64,000 nucleotides of DNA, from NCBI RefSeq assembly GCF_014109725.1, contig NZ_CP058554.1:992001-1056000 (forward strand), read 5' to 3'. Numbering within the stretch: position 1 is the stretch's first letter; the number at the start of each line of letters is the position of its first letter. Made by a program: the position numbers and the translations under genes. Of this stretch, positions 34,539 through 44,300 are shown piece by piece. The notes beneath the pieces were generated by a model. It was not told where the DNA came from. It worked only from the letters and a program-made list of their open reading frames with translations, and did no database searches. Source of the DNA: Comamonas piscis (GTDB lineage Bacteria; Pseudomonadota; Gammaproteobacteria; Burkholderiales; Burkholderiaceae_C).

Positions 34539-35210
34539 TTATTCCATCGACGCGGTGAAATACACCGTGCCCCGGTAGGTGCCTGCCGGGTAGAACGTAT
34601 CGTTGGCGTATCTGAATGTCATGCGCGTGGCATTCATGTTGCGCGTCTGGTACGTCCAGGTGCCCAGACAAAGAATGATGATCGGAATCGAGCAGATATT
34701 GGCATTGGCATTGAAGCTGGCGATCTGTTGGTTGGTCGCACCGTTGAACTGACCGCTCTGTATATCTCCAGTCGCCGAGCCACTGTTGTTGCTGACTGTC
34801 CAGCTGATCTTGCTGAACGGGATAACGGTGCTGCCACAGGCGCCACTTTGGCAGACCAGGCCGGCGCTGGAGTCCACTCGCAAGGTGACGGGTCGGGCGA
34901 CTTCCGAAGCAATGATCGGGCGCACCGGCGTGACCGAGATATCAATGGCGGGTGAGCCGGTGACGGCGGTGGGTGTAAGGCCCGCATTGTTGCCTGAGAC
35001 ATTGAACTGCACCGTATCGGTACCGGCAGCAGATCCCACCTGCAGCGACAGCGCATAGTTGCTGGTGCTTGCGCTGTCGCTGACCGTGATGATGACGGCG
35101 TTGGCAGGCACCGTGATGCCGCAGGCGAGCAGTACCAGCCCCGCACTCAGCGGTGCGCGTGCTGCCCGCAGGGCGGCACGCGCGGCGGTGGTTGCATCGC
35201 GCTTGCGCAT
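34539..35210 (-). CDS. Appendage operon 2: secreted subunit-like protein B2
   Basis: 223 residues, paralogue of B1. Charged start MRKRDATTAAR and signal peptide to VPANA|VI. The four Cys are conserved (LVCQSGACGS, ICSIPIIILCLG), the ending is YPAGTYRGTVYFTASME. The ATG shares a base with the A2 stop (TGATG). Roughly 75 percent identical to B1, more diverged than the chaperone pair, as expected for surface-exposed parts. Confidence 0.65.
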   Translation of the reverse strand: MRKRDATTAARAALRAARAPLSAGLVLLACGITVPANAVIITVSDSASTSNYALSLQVGSAAGTDTVQFNVSGNNAGLTPTAVTGSPAIDISVTPVRPIIASEVARPVTLRVDSSAGLVCQSGACGSTVIPFSKISWTVSNNSGSATGDIQSGQFNGATNQQIASFNANANICSIPIIILCLGTWTYQTRNMNATRMTFRYANDTFYPAGTYRGTVYFTASME

Positions 35211-35830
35211 CAGACGCCTGTCGCCGTATAGGTGACGGAGCCGGTGTAGGTGCCGGCGCTCCAAGCGGTGGCCGTGCCGGTCAGTGCATAGGTCCAGGTG
35301 CCACTCAACAAGGTGTTCGGGGTGAGCGTGGTGGATGCGCATGCGCCCAGGTTGGCGCCGGGATGGGGCACCGGCGTTGCACCTGCTGCTGTCACGGTGA
35401 AGTTGGCATTGGGTGGGCCGCCAGCTGCCGGGCTCCAGGCACCCACGGCGCAATTGATGTTGGCGGTGCCGGCATTGGTCCAGGCAGCCACCGACAGCAC
35501 GTTGCCTGTAGGGGTGACGGCCACGGTGGGCGCGGTGCCATCCCAGGGCACCTGGACGTTGTTGGCGGTGGCCGTGGGCGTGGTGCCGGGGGTGGGCGGA
35601 ATGGTCAGCGTTGCGTTCCAGGTGACGGTGTCCTGGACGGCATTGCTGGAACCCACCTTGAGCAGGATCAGCTTGGGGATGACCACGCTCAGGTTGACTT
35701 TGGCGGTGGCGGTCACGGTGCCCGTACCGGCCGAGGAGAAGCCGTATTGGCTTTCCGCCAAGGCATGGCCGGCGTAGGTCAGCGCCAGGGCAGATCCCAG
35801 CGCCAATGCTTTCAATTTTGGGTGTTTCAT
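35210..35830 (-). CDS. Appendage operon 2: secreted subunit-like protein A2
   Basis: 206 residues, paralogue of A1. Signal peptide ends GHALAES; the mature start QYGFSSAGTGTVTATAKVNLS is nearly the same as in A1. The middle has a four-residue insertion and several substitutions relative to A1. Cys pair INCAVG and GACAST is kept. Candidate major subunit of the second appendage. Confidence 0.65.
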   Translation of the reverse strand: MKHPKLKALALGSALALTYAGHALAESQYGFSSAGTGTVTATAKVNLSVVIPKLILLKVGSSNAVQDTVTWNATLTIPPTPGTTPTATANNVQVPWDGTAPTVAVTPTGNVLSVAAWTNAGTANINCAVGAWSPAAGGPPNANFTVTAAGATPVPHPGANLGACASTTLTPNTLLSGTWTYALTGTATAWSAGTYTGSVTYTATGV

Positions 35831-35925
35831 GGTTCGAGTCTTTCAAGAGAGCAAGCGCCTGGGCGCCGGGGTTTGGCCCATACCGTGCACGGGGTGCGCA
35901 AGCGGGGGCCTGGGTTCTGCTGCAT
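35827..35925 (-). CDS. Possible 32-residue leader peptide between barrel and subunit A2
   Basis: Starts MQQNPGPRLRT after a GGAGG in the barrel stop region and ends at a TGA that overlaps the ATG of A2. In operon 1 the matching frame stays open into A1 instead. It may couple translation of A2 to the barrel gene. Could be a chance frame. Confidence 0.3.
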   Translation of the reverse strand: MQQNPGPRLRTPCTVWAKPRRPGACSLERLEP

Positions 35926-35927
35926 GG

Positions 35928-38180
35928 TTAGTCCTCCACCTGGGTGATGGGGATCTCGGCGTTGGCTTCGCCACGCAGCGGAACATCGACGCCCAGCACC
36001 GCGCCGTCGGCAGCGCCCCAGGGCAGGGGCACGCTGTCGAGCGTGATGCTGAGCTGATGGCGGCCTACGCCGACCATCGGGAATAAAAAGCGGCCTTCGG
36101 CATCGGTCGTGGTGCGGTAGCGCCCATCAAGCACCACCTCAACGCCTTGTGCGCCGGTTTCATCGGCCTGGATGCGGCCATCCTTGTTGGCGTCATAAAA
36201 CACGCGGCCAGCGACACTGCCGCTGCCATTGCCAGGCATGCCACCGGCCACGGCAAAGGGGCGGCCGGTGCCGCCTTCCCAGCGCAGATAGACATAGGCG
36301 GTCTTGTCGTTGCTGCGGTAGATCTGCGGGCTGGTCCAGCTGAGGATCTGGTTGGTGGCCAGGCGCGCCTGGTTGAGCAGTACACCCATGCCCATGCTCC
36401 AGCCATTGCCCCACTGCTTTTCGGCCAGCAGATTGCCGGACAAGCCCCGGCTGGTGAAGAGCCCACCGCTTTGCGAGGTGTAGCGCAGGTTGCCGGAAAT
36501 GCTCAGCGTACTGCTGGGCCAGTAGCGGCCTTGCACGCCGGCGGTGGGGTAGTGCTGGGTGGTGCCGTTGCTGCGGTCATCCGCCCAGCCCAGGGTGGTG
36601 GTCAGCTCAGGACGCATGGTCTCGCGCTGGGCGCTGATCCAGTCCTGCTCCCACTGCAGCTCGCGGCCGGTAGCAGTGCCGTCGCCCAGCACGATCTGCT
36701 CATTGATGCGCAGGCTCAGGCTGAAGCGCGAGCGCGGCAGGTCGCCAAAGCGGGTCTGGTAGTAGCCATAGGCGTAGAGGCTGCGCATCTTGCCATCCAG
36801 GCCAGTACCCTGGCCGTCGCCCGCATAGCGGGTCTGGTACAGGTTGAGGTTGCCGCCCAGCGCGGTTCGGCGGTCCAGCTGGTAGTGCAGATTGCCGCTC
36901 AGCCCCACGCGGGTCTGGCCTTGCTGGGCCGGCCAACTGCTGGCGCGCATGCGCTCCACATCCACCCCCGTGCCCCAGCTCATGCGGCTGGTGCTATGGT
37001 CCATGCGCCAGTAAGCGCCTTGCGTGCCCGAGGGCAGCAGGTAGTCACCAAAATGCAGATTGGGCCGGGTCACATAGGCACCCCAGGTATGGCGGTAGCG
37101 GCCTAGCTTGGTGTCTGCCTCCAGGTACAGGCCTTGTGCGCTGCCAGATGGGGTTTGTGCCGAATCGCTGCTTGTGCTGCTGCCCAGCGCGGTCAGTCGG
37201 CCGCGCAATGCGCCATCCTGCTGCGTGGGCGAGCCATAGCCCAGTGCTGCGGCCCAGCTGCTGACCCGCTTGCTGCCACTGTCCTGGTCGTTCCAGAGGC
37301 CATAATCCACCGCCGCAACATTGTTGGCCTGGTTCAACTGGCCGGCGGCATACCAGGCGCCGCCCAGGCGCTGGGTGGCGCCCACCCAGGCGACCGTGCC
37401 CTGGCTTTTTTCGAAGCCGGGATAGGGGCCGCCCAGCAAATCGCCCCGCTGGCCCATGCCGGCGCTGATGTCAAAGTCCGCGCCATAGATGCGGGTGGAC
37501 AGGCCCCGCACGGTGCTGGTGCCCAGCATCAGGCGGTAGTTCTGGCCCAGGCCCCGGGTCAGCTCGCTGTAGCCGTCGCCGATGGTGGTGTCCATGCGGA
37601 TGCCGGGCGTGATGGGCATGGCCAGGTTCTGCACGGTGATGCGCTGGCTGCTGGATTGGCGGGCATAGCCCAGAGCGCCAATGCCATTGAAGGCATCTTG
37701 GCCGCCATGCATGCTGCGCACATCGGCCTGCAGCAGCCACTCGCCATAGTTCAGGGTTTGCTGGCGGTACTGGATGCGCTGGCCTAGCTCGGTGCCGCTT
37801 TGGCTGCCCAACGGGCCGTTGTCGGAACGGGCGATACCCAGGCGGCTCTCCAGCGCCCAGCTGCGCAGCCCCAGCGGCAAGGTGCTGGGGTCGACTTCTT
37901 CGGCTTCACCGGCCCGCAGGGCCGTCAGTTCATCGGCGCTCATGAAGTTGTCCTCGTAGGCGGCGGGCGCCGCCTCGATGGTGGCGCGCAGCCGGGCCTG
38001 CTCCGCCTGGGCAGCGCTCAGTGACTCCACCTGGGCACTGACTGCCTGATCGCTCTGTGCTTGGGCTAGGCGCACATGCCCACCAAGCACCAGCACCCAC
38101 ATCCCCCAAGCGGCACGCCCTGTAAACGCCTGGAAGAAACCAGTGCCGCTGTACAAGGGATGCCGCTCAACAACATTCAT
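35928..38180 (-). CDS. Appendage operon 2: large outer-membrane usher-like barrel protein
   Basis: 750 residues, same length as the barrel of operon 1 and close to 90 percent identical after the signal peptide; the signal peptides themselves (ending LAQAQ here) are unrelated in detail. The barrel strands and the SdrD-B-like domain (FYDANKDGRIQADE near residue 670) are conserved. As in operon 1, GTTAACTCCTAATTACAAATG surrounds the start and no Shine-Dalgarno is present. Presumed secretion and anchoring pore for the subunits. Confidence 0.65.
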   Translation of the reverse strand: MNVVERHPLYSGTGFFQAFTGRAAWGMWVLVLGGHVRLAQAQSDQAVSAQVESLSAAQAEQARLRATIEAAPAAYEDNFMSADELTALRAGEAEEVDPSTLPLGLRSWALESRLGIARSDNGPLGSQSGTELGQRIQYRQQTLNYGEWLLQADVRSMHGGQDAFNGIGALGYARQSSSQRITVQNLAMPITPGIRMDTTIGDGYSELTRGLGQNYRLMLGTSTVRGLSTRIYGADFDISAGMGQRGDLLGGPYPGFEKSQGTVAWVGATQRLGGAWYAAGQLNQANNVAAVDYGLWNDQDSGSKRVSSWAAALGYGSPTQQDGALRGRLTALGSSTSSDSAQTPSGSAQGLYLEADTKLGRYRHTWGAYVTRPNLHFGDYLLPSGTQGAYWRMDHSTSRMSWGTGVDVERMRASSWPAQQGQTRVGLSGNLHYQLDRRTALGGNLNLYQTRYAGDGQGTGLDGKMRSLYAYGYYQTRFGDLPRSRFSLSLRINEQIVLGDGTATGRELQWEQDWISAQRETMRPELTTTLGWADDRSNGTTQHYPTAGVQGRYWPSSTLSISGNLRYTSQSGGLFTSRGLSGNLLAEKQWGNGWSMGMGVLLNQARLATNQILSWTSPQIYRSNDKTAYVYLRWEGGTGRPFAVAGGMPGNGSGSVAGRVFYDANKDGRIQADETGAQGVEVVLDGRYRTTTDAEGRFLFPMVGVGRHQLSITLDSVPLPWGAADGAVLGVDVPLRGEANAEIPITQVED

Positions 38181-38248
38181 TTGTAATTAGGAGTTAACTA
38201 ACGTTGGATTTATTCTGCGCGGATGCCACCAATCAAATGTCAAAATTT

Positions 38249-38283
38249 GATACACAACGTTAAGTGTGTCAGGGGAGATAACA
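38249..38283. promoter_or_regulatory. Conserved non-coding box upstream of appendage operon 2
   Basis: Counterpart of the box at 31474-31508, with the identical core CGTTAAGTGTGTCAG. On the minus strand a TTGACA hexamer lies just downstream (38238-38243), not conserved in copy 1. Confidence 0.45.
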
Positions 38284-38421
38284 GTGAAGTGTGATGGCGC
38301 GTAGAAAGAAAATGAAAAATCTCTTCTACGGGTGATCATGATCATTTATGAGCGATCTATGTCATAAATCTTTGCTTGATATAGATTGTTTGGATAAGCA
38401 ATTTCTAAAATGACGGTATAC

Positions 38422-38449
38422 CTTGAAGCGGCGCGGTCTGCACCCATAT
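38422..38449 (+). promoter_or_regulatory. Probable sigma-32 heat-shock promoter of htpG
   Basis: CTTGAA at 38422-38427 and ACCCATAT at 38442-38449 with 14 bases between, close to the sigma-32 consensus CTTGAAA-n-CCCCATNT. It lies 37 bases before the htpG start. The pseudogene copy has CTTTGC in place of the -35 at 31646-31651 and the same -10 at 31666-31673. Confidence 0.65.
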
Positions 38450-38485
38450 AGACCCTTGATCTGTGTTGATGAAGACTAAGCTCCC

Positions 38486-40438
38486 ATGACCAAAAAAACC
38501 CATTCCTTCCAGGCCGAAGTGGCCCAACTGCTCCACTTGGTGACGCATTCGCTGTATTCGAACCAAGAGATCTTTTTGCGCGAGCTGATCTCCAATGCGT
38601 CTGATGCATGCGACAAACTGCGCTTTGAAGCGCTCAATGACAGCGGTTTGTACGGCGACCAGCCCGATCTGGAAGTGCGCGTGTCCTTCGATGACAAGGC
38701 CAAGACCTTGACCATCAGCGACAGCGGTATTGGCATGACCACGCAAGAGGCCATCGACAACCTGGGCACGATTGCCAAGAGCGGCACCAAGGCCTTCATG
38801 GACAAGCTGAGTGGCGACCAGAAGGCCGATTCGCAGCTGATCGGCCAGTTCGGCGTGGGCTTTTACTCCGGCTTTATCGTGGCCGATAAGATCACCGTCG
38901 AGTCGCGTCGCGCGGGCACCGAGGCGTCTGAGGGCGTGCGCTGGACCAGCGGCGGCATGGGCGACTTCGAGGTCGAGCAGATCGAGCGTGCCCAGCGCGG
39001 CACCAGCATCACCTTGCACCTGCGCGAGGATGCGCAGGACTTCTTGAACGGCTACAAGCTCAAGGAAGTGATTGCCAAGTACTCCGACCACATCAGCCTG
39101 CCCATCCTGATGGAAAAGGAAGAGTGGAAAGAGGGCGAGAACGAGCAGCCCGGCGAGATGGTCAAGACCGGCGAATGGGAAACCGTGAACAAGGCCAGCG
39201 CCTTGTGGACCCGCGCCAAGAAGGACATCAGCGCCGAGCAGTACCAGGATTTCTACAAGGCCATCAGCCACGACTACGAAGACGCGCTGACCTGGAGCCA
39301 CAACCGGGTCGAAGGCAATACCGAGTACACCCAGCTGCTCTATATCCCCGCGAAGGCCCCGTTTGACCTGTACCAGCAGGGCAAGCATGCGGGCATCAAG
39401 CTGTATGTGAAGCGCGTGTTCATCATGGACGACGCCCAGGCGCTGATGCCCCAGTACCTGCGCTTTGTCAAAGGCGTGATCGATTCGGCCGACCTGCCGC
39501 TGAACGTGAGCCGCGAGCTGCTGCAAGAGAGCCGCGATGTGCGCCTGATCCGTGATGGCTCGGTCAAGCGCGTGTTGTCGATGCTGGAAGACCTGGCCCG
39601 CCACGACAAGCCGCAGGCCGCTGCTGCCGAAGGCAGCGATGGCGTGGTGGATGTGGTCAGCGAAGACGACAAGGCCAAGGAAGGCAAGTACAGCCGCTTC
39701 TACAGCGAGTTTGGTGCCGTGCTCAAGGAAGGCCTGGGCGAGGACATGGCCAACAAGGAGCGCATCGCAAAGCTGCTGCGCTTTGCATCGACCACGCAGG
39801 AAGGCCTGAACACCTCGTTCGCCGACTACAAGGCGCGCATGAAAGAGGGCCAGGAGGCCATCTACTACATCACCGCCGACACCTTGGCCGCTGCCAAGAG
39901 CAGCCCGCAGCTCGAAGTGTTCAAGAAAAAGGGCATCGAGGTGCTGCTGATGAGCGACCGGGTCGACGAATGGGCGCTGAACTTCCTGCAGGACTTTGAT
40001 GGCACCTCGCTGCAATCGGTGGCCAAGGGTGCTGTTGACCTGGGCAAGCTGCAGAACGAGGAAGAGAAGAAGGCCGCTGAAGAAGCCGCTGAAGCCTTCA
40101 AGCCCGTGCTGGCCCAACTGAAGGAAGCGCTGAAGGACCGTGCCGACGACGTGCGCGCTACCAGCCGTTTGGTGGACTCGCCTGCATGTCTGGTCGTCTC
40201 GGACAGCGGCATGAGCCTGCAACTGGCGCGCTTGCTCAAGCAGGCCGGCCAGGCCGCCCCTGAATCCAAGCCGGTGCTGGAGGTCAATCCAGAGCACCCA
40301 CTGGTCAAGAAACTGGACGGCTCGGTGCACTTCCACGACCTGGCCCAGATTCTGTTTGACCAGGCCGTGCTGGCCGAAGGTGGCCTGCCGGAAGATCCTG
40401 CCGCCTATGTCAAGCGGGTGAACGCGCTGCTGGTGTAA
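38486..40438 (+). CDS. htpG: Molecular chaperone HtpG (bacterial Hsp90)
   Basis: 650 residues, slightly longer than the E. coli protein (624). N-terminal GHKL ATPase: NASDACDKLRFEAL, DSGIGMT, GTIAKSGTKAF, GQFGVGFYS. Middle domain has the catalytic-loop region LPLNVSRELLQESRDVRLIRDG; C-terminal dimerisation domain follows. A cytosolic chaperone for folding and remodelling of client proteins, heat-induced. Starts 37 bases after a sigma-32-like promoter and ends at a strong terminator. Its first 160 codons are duplicated as the pseudogene at 31710. Confidence 0.95.
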   Translation: MTKKTHSFQAEVAQLLHLVTHSLYSNQEIFLRELISNASDACDKLRFEALNDSGLYGDQPDLEVRVSFDDKAKTLTISDSGIGMTTQEAIDNLGTIAKSGTKAFMDKLSGDQKADSQLIGQFGVGFYSGFIVADKITVESRRAGTEASEGVRWTSGGMGDFEVEQIERAQRGTSITLHLREDAQDFLNGYKLKEVIAKYSDHISLPILMEKEEWKEGENEQPGEMVKTGEWETVNKASALWTRAKKDISAEQYQDFYKAISHDYEDALTWSHNRVEGNTEYTQLLYIPAKAPFDLYQQGKHAGIKLYVKRVFIMDDAQALMPQYLRFVKGVIDSADLPLNVSRELLQESRDVRLIRDGSVKRVLSMLEDLARHDKPQAAAAEGSDGVVDVVSEDDKAKEGKYSRFYSEFGAVLKEGLGEDMANKERIAKLLRFASTTQEGLNTSFADYKARMKEGQEAIYYITADTLAAAKSSPQLEVFKKKGIEVLLMSDRVDEWALNFLQDFDGTSLQSVAKGAVDLGKLQNEEEKKAAEEAAEAFKPVLAQLKEALKDRADDVRATSRLVDSPACLVVSDSGMSLQLARLLKQAGQAAPESKPVLEVNPEHPLVKKLDGSVHFHDLAQILFDQAVLAEGGLPEDPAAYVKRVNALLV

Positions 40439-40459
40439 ACCCAGCCCAGGCCATCCCAA

Positions 40460-40498
40460 AAATCCCCGCCGGGTTAGAAACCGGGCGGGGATTTTTTA
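40460..40498 (+). terminator. Terminator of htpG
   Basis: A 10-bp GC-rich stem (40462-40471 with 40485-40494) with A and T runs on its flanks, ending in TTTTTT, 20 bases after the htpG stop. Confidence 0.9.
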
Positions 40499-41373
40499 TG
40501 CCAGGGGTATCCATCGCGGGTATTTTTTCGATGCAGATTATCGCGCTGGATTTTTGCGTGATGCCTTGCTTGGGAAGATCAACCAGGCCAGATATATGGG
40601 CAATGGGAGCGCTTACTTACCAAAGAAAAACAATGAATAATAACCGAGAGAGAATCAGTTAATATTTGTTGACATTCTCTATGTAGGAGCATGACTACAT
40701 GGAAAAATTCAGCGCTGTTTGGAATTGCTGGACCAACATGATCGTTTTTCCCTTGGACCAAGCAGCAAGGCTTGAAGTTTTTCAAGCCGCTGGGAAGGAC
40801 AAGTGGAGGGCGCTGAGGCGCTGCACCAAGATGGGGCGTCTCCCATTCGGGCGCTTGATCCGAGCGGTGGTGGGAGCGGTTGCTCTCAGCTTGCGATCTG
40901 CTTATTTTTTAAATAAATCATCATATTGATTCTGCGCTCATGGAGTCCGATGTATGTAGACCGTCTGGCAGCGCGGAGACGTCGTTACATGTTTTTTCGC
41001 TTTGCGCTTCGCCAGCGCTTACGCTGTCTGTCGGCAGGATGCAAATGCATGCTCGCTGCCCACTGGGCGCAAGGTGTGTGAATCCTATGAGTTTTGGTGC
41101 ATTGTTTCAGTGCATCATTGATTTATATCCAATAAGTTAATTAAAAGTTTATTGGATATATACGCCTGATCGCGGTGCTAAATTCGGCCCCCTTGTTGCC
41201 TTATGCAGCGGGGGTCTTTTAGACCAGCCTCTACCGCAGAAGACCAACTGGCCATGGCCTGAAGAATCCTGGTCTTTGCACCGGTAGTCCTTTCATCCAC
41301 TGAATGTGCAATCCGAAATCCCCATTTTCTCGGGGAGGGCGGAGCTTTGCCTTTTTTTTGCAGGACCTTGAAA
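40499..41373. other. Long AT-rich intergenic region upstream of the DUF11 surface protein
   Basis: About 875 bases. The part from 40580 to 40930 and from 41090 to 41170 is clearly lower in GC than the genes. A 76-codon frame at 40699-40929 (+) has a weak TAGGAG upstream but no recognisable feature and is not called. A long leader or regulatory region for the exosortase H locus is plausible. Confidence 0.5.
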
Positions 41374-44300
41374 GTGTTTCATCCCTATTGGCCACCGGCG
41401 CTGCTCGCGAAAATGCGCGGCAGTCTAGCCGTTGCCCTGGTTTCGGGCGTCTTGCCCGGGGTCGCGTTGGCGCAGTCGACCCGCTACGACATCTTTGTGA
41501 ACCATGACGCCTTTGTCGCCCAGACGGGAGCCGTTGCTGAGAACGGCTCGGTGGATGGCCCAGCGGGCGCCGACTTTGTCTATCGCGCCAAGGTCAAGCT
41601 CAATGGCGGCACAGGTGAGGTGGCGAATGTGACGCTGCAGCAATGGCTGCCGGCGGGTGCCATTTTTCAAGCGATCGCGGCGCCCGAGGGCGTCAGCTGC
41701 GCAGCGCCACTGCCGGGGGCTGGCGACACCATCGCCGCCAATGCGCCGCTGGCTTGCACGATAGCCAAGGTCACTGCGAGCGATTTTGTGGCGGTGGACT
41801 TCCGCGTCAAGCTGCCCAGCGCAAGCACCGACTGGACCGCACATGCCTCCGCCGCCAGCCCGGACAACCTGGACCCGGATGCCGGCGATGCCGAGCCCAA
41901 CCACAGCCGCATTGCGCGCACCATCACCACCTATGAGCGCGCCGACCTGGCGGTGCAGATTCTGGCGCCGATCGATGGCTCGTCCCATACCCAGGGCGAC
42001 AAGGTTGATTACCAGCTCCAGGTGCGCAATACCGATTCGCCCTATGCCTTTGTGCTGAAGGCCGGCGAGAAGGCGGTTGTGCGCTTTCCGCAGCCGGAAG
42101 GCACCGAGTTCCAAGGCAGCCCCACTGGTAATGGCTGGGTCTGTGCCAAGGCAGAAGATGCCAGTGCCAACCAGCCCGTGCCGGTATGGAGCTGCAGCTA
42201 TACCGTGCCCGCCGGCCAGACCGTAGACCGCAACCGCGATTTGCCGCTGCTGAGCGTGCCCCTGCTGATCAAAGCCAGTGAGGGCCAGGTGGCCAGCGCA
42301 GCTTCGGTATCGGGTGAGACTGCGACCGGACAGCTGTTTCTGGATGCCGATCCTGACAACAACACCGATGCGGTGCGCATCCAGGTGCAGCCCAATGTGA
42401 ACCTGGACATGGCCCTGACCAAGGACGTGAACCCCAAGGTGCTGGACAAGCAGGCCACCGGCCCCGTGCCTGTGACCTATACGCTCAGCGCCAAGCGGGT
42501 GGCGGGTGAGTTGGTGCCGCAAGATATTGTGGTGACCGACACCTTGCCTGCAGGGGTCAGCTTTGTGTCCGCTGAGGGCTCGGATTGGGTTTGCAGCAAT
42601 AACGCGCAAGTCATTCGCTGCCAGTTCACCGGTGCGTTTACAACGAATCTGCCGCAGATCACGGTCAAGGCGTCAGTGGATGTGTCCTCGGTCGCTGCAG
42701 AAACCGTGATCAACAACGCGGCTACCGTCTCCGCCAGCAATGAATCGCCCGCCAATGTGGGCGCCAACAACGAGGCGCAGGCCAGCGTGTTGGTCAGCAA
42801 CAAGGTGAATCTGGCGGTCAGCAAAAGCACCTCGGCTTCCGTGATCGCCTCCGGCCAGGAATACCAGTACTCCATCAAGATCAAGAACAATGGCCCGCTG
42901 GCCGTGCTGCCGGGCCAGACCATGACGGTGAGCGACCAGCTCGACGGCCAACTGCAGTTTTTGGGTGTTGCAGCAGGATCGCCCTGGGTCTGCACTCCCG
43001 AGAGCACCACGGCCGCTGAACTGGGCAAGCTGCTGAGCTGCACTTTCAAGGGCGGTATTGCGGCGGGCGGCACGTCGGAGCTGCTGCTGAATGTGGTGGC
43101 GCATATCGATGCGGCCAACGGCAAGTTTGCATCGATTGCCAACGGCGCTGCATTGACGGGTATGGAGGGCCGCGACGGTGCGCCGCTGAACGTGATTGCG
43201 AGCAGCAGCAAAGTCAATATCTCGGAATCCAAGGCCGATCTGTCGATCAGCAAGTCGGCGGAGATCCCCGGCGCATCGAAGGCATCAGGTGCGGAGGTGG
43301 TCTATACCCTGCGCGTGAAAAATGATGTGCCCCAGGGTGCAGAGAACGCAGACCTGCAGACGGCGCAAACCGTCACGGTGACCGATACCATCGGCAACCT
43401 GCTGACCGACTACAGCGCGGGCGTGCTGGGTGTGACCGCCTATGCCAACAACCGCTATCTGACGGCCGAGGTGCAGATGCCTGCGGACAACGGTGCTGAG
43501 ATGGAAGCCTGCTCGATCTCTGGCAATAACAACCAGAAGTCTGCGACCGTCAGCTGCACGCTGCGCAACCTGCCGGCCGACCCGGCGGTGGACTATGTGA
43601 TCGTCATCAAGGCGAGGCAGTATGTCGATCCCCAGAACAACGACACGCAGACCAACACCCTCGTCAACGAAGCAAGCGTGGGCTCGCCCGATACGGCAGA
43701 GTTCAACACGGACAACAACCGTGCCAAAGCATCGGTGGAGATGGAAGCGCTGACGGACCTGACGGTGACCAAGCAGGCCGCGCCCGAGAGCGCAGCCGCC
43801 GGCCAGGCGATTACCTATACCTTGACGGCGAAGAACAGCGGCCCGTCTCAGGCCCGCCAAGTCCGCGTGACCGATCAGCTGCCTGTGGCCAGCATTTGGG
43901 TGGGCAAAGCCCCGGTCATTACCGGCGGCAGCTGTGCCTTGAGCGCTGGCGCGGTCTTTGCAGCCGGCCTGGAGATCACCGAAGCCAACCGCACGATGAC
44001 CTGCGCATGGGACGATGCCATGGGAGAAAACGCGCAAAAGACGGTGACCTACCAGTTGCGCTCGCGCAGCAAGGACTACCCGCCCCAGCTGGACAACAGT
44101 GTGGTGGTGGCCTCGGTAACGCCAGAAACGGACACCAGCAATAACAGCGCCAACGAAGCGGTGCCGCTGGACAAGCCCCAGGTCGATGTGCTGGTGAACA
44201 TGCGCCACACCAATGACGGCATCCCGCTGGACACAGGCAACACCCAGTACACGATCACGGTCACCAACAGTGGTGCGTCGCAGTCCTATGCGACGGGTGT

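Larger units (their letters stand above)
32191..38970. repeat. Segmental tandem duplication, unit 2
   Basis: Starts at the amidase fragment, continues through appendage operon 2 and ends inside the intact htpG gene. Together with unit 1 it gives the signature of a head-to-tail duplication: outer genes intact, inner copies cut at the junction. Confidence 0.85.

Noticed and set aside
38405..40459. 684-codon minus-strand open frame opposite htpG
   Set aside because: Exact shadow of htpG, with the typical His/Leu/Gln bias of an antisense frame.
40699..40929. 76-codon frame after htpG
   Set aside because: Weak ribosome-binding site, composition unlike neighbouring genes, no conserved feature.
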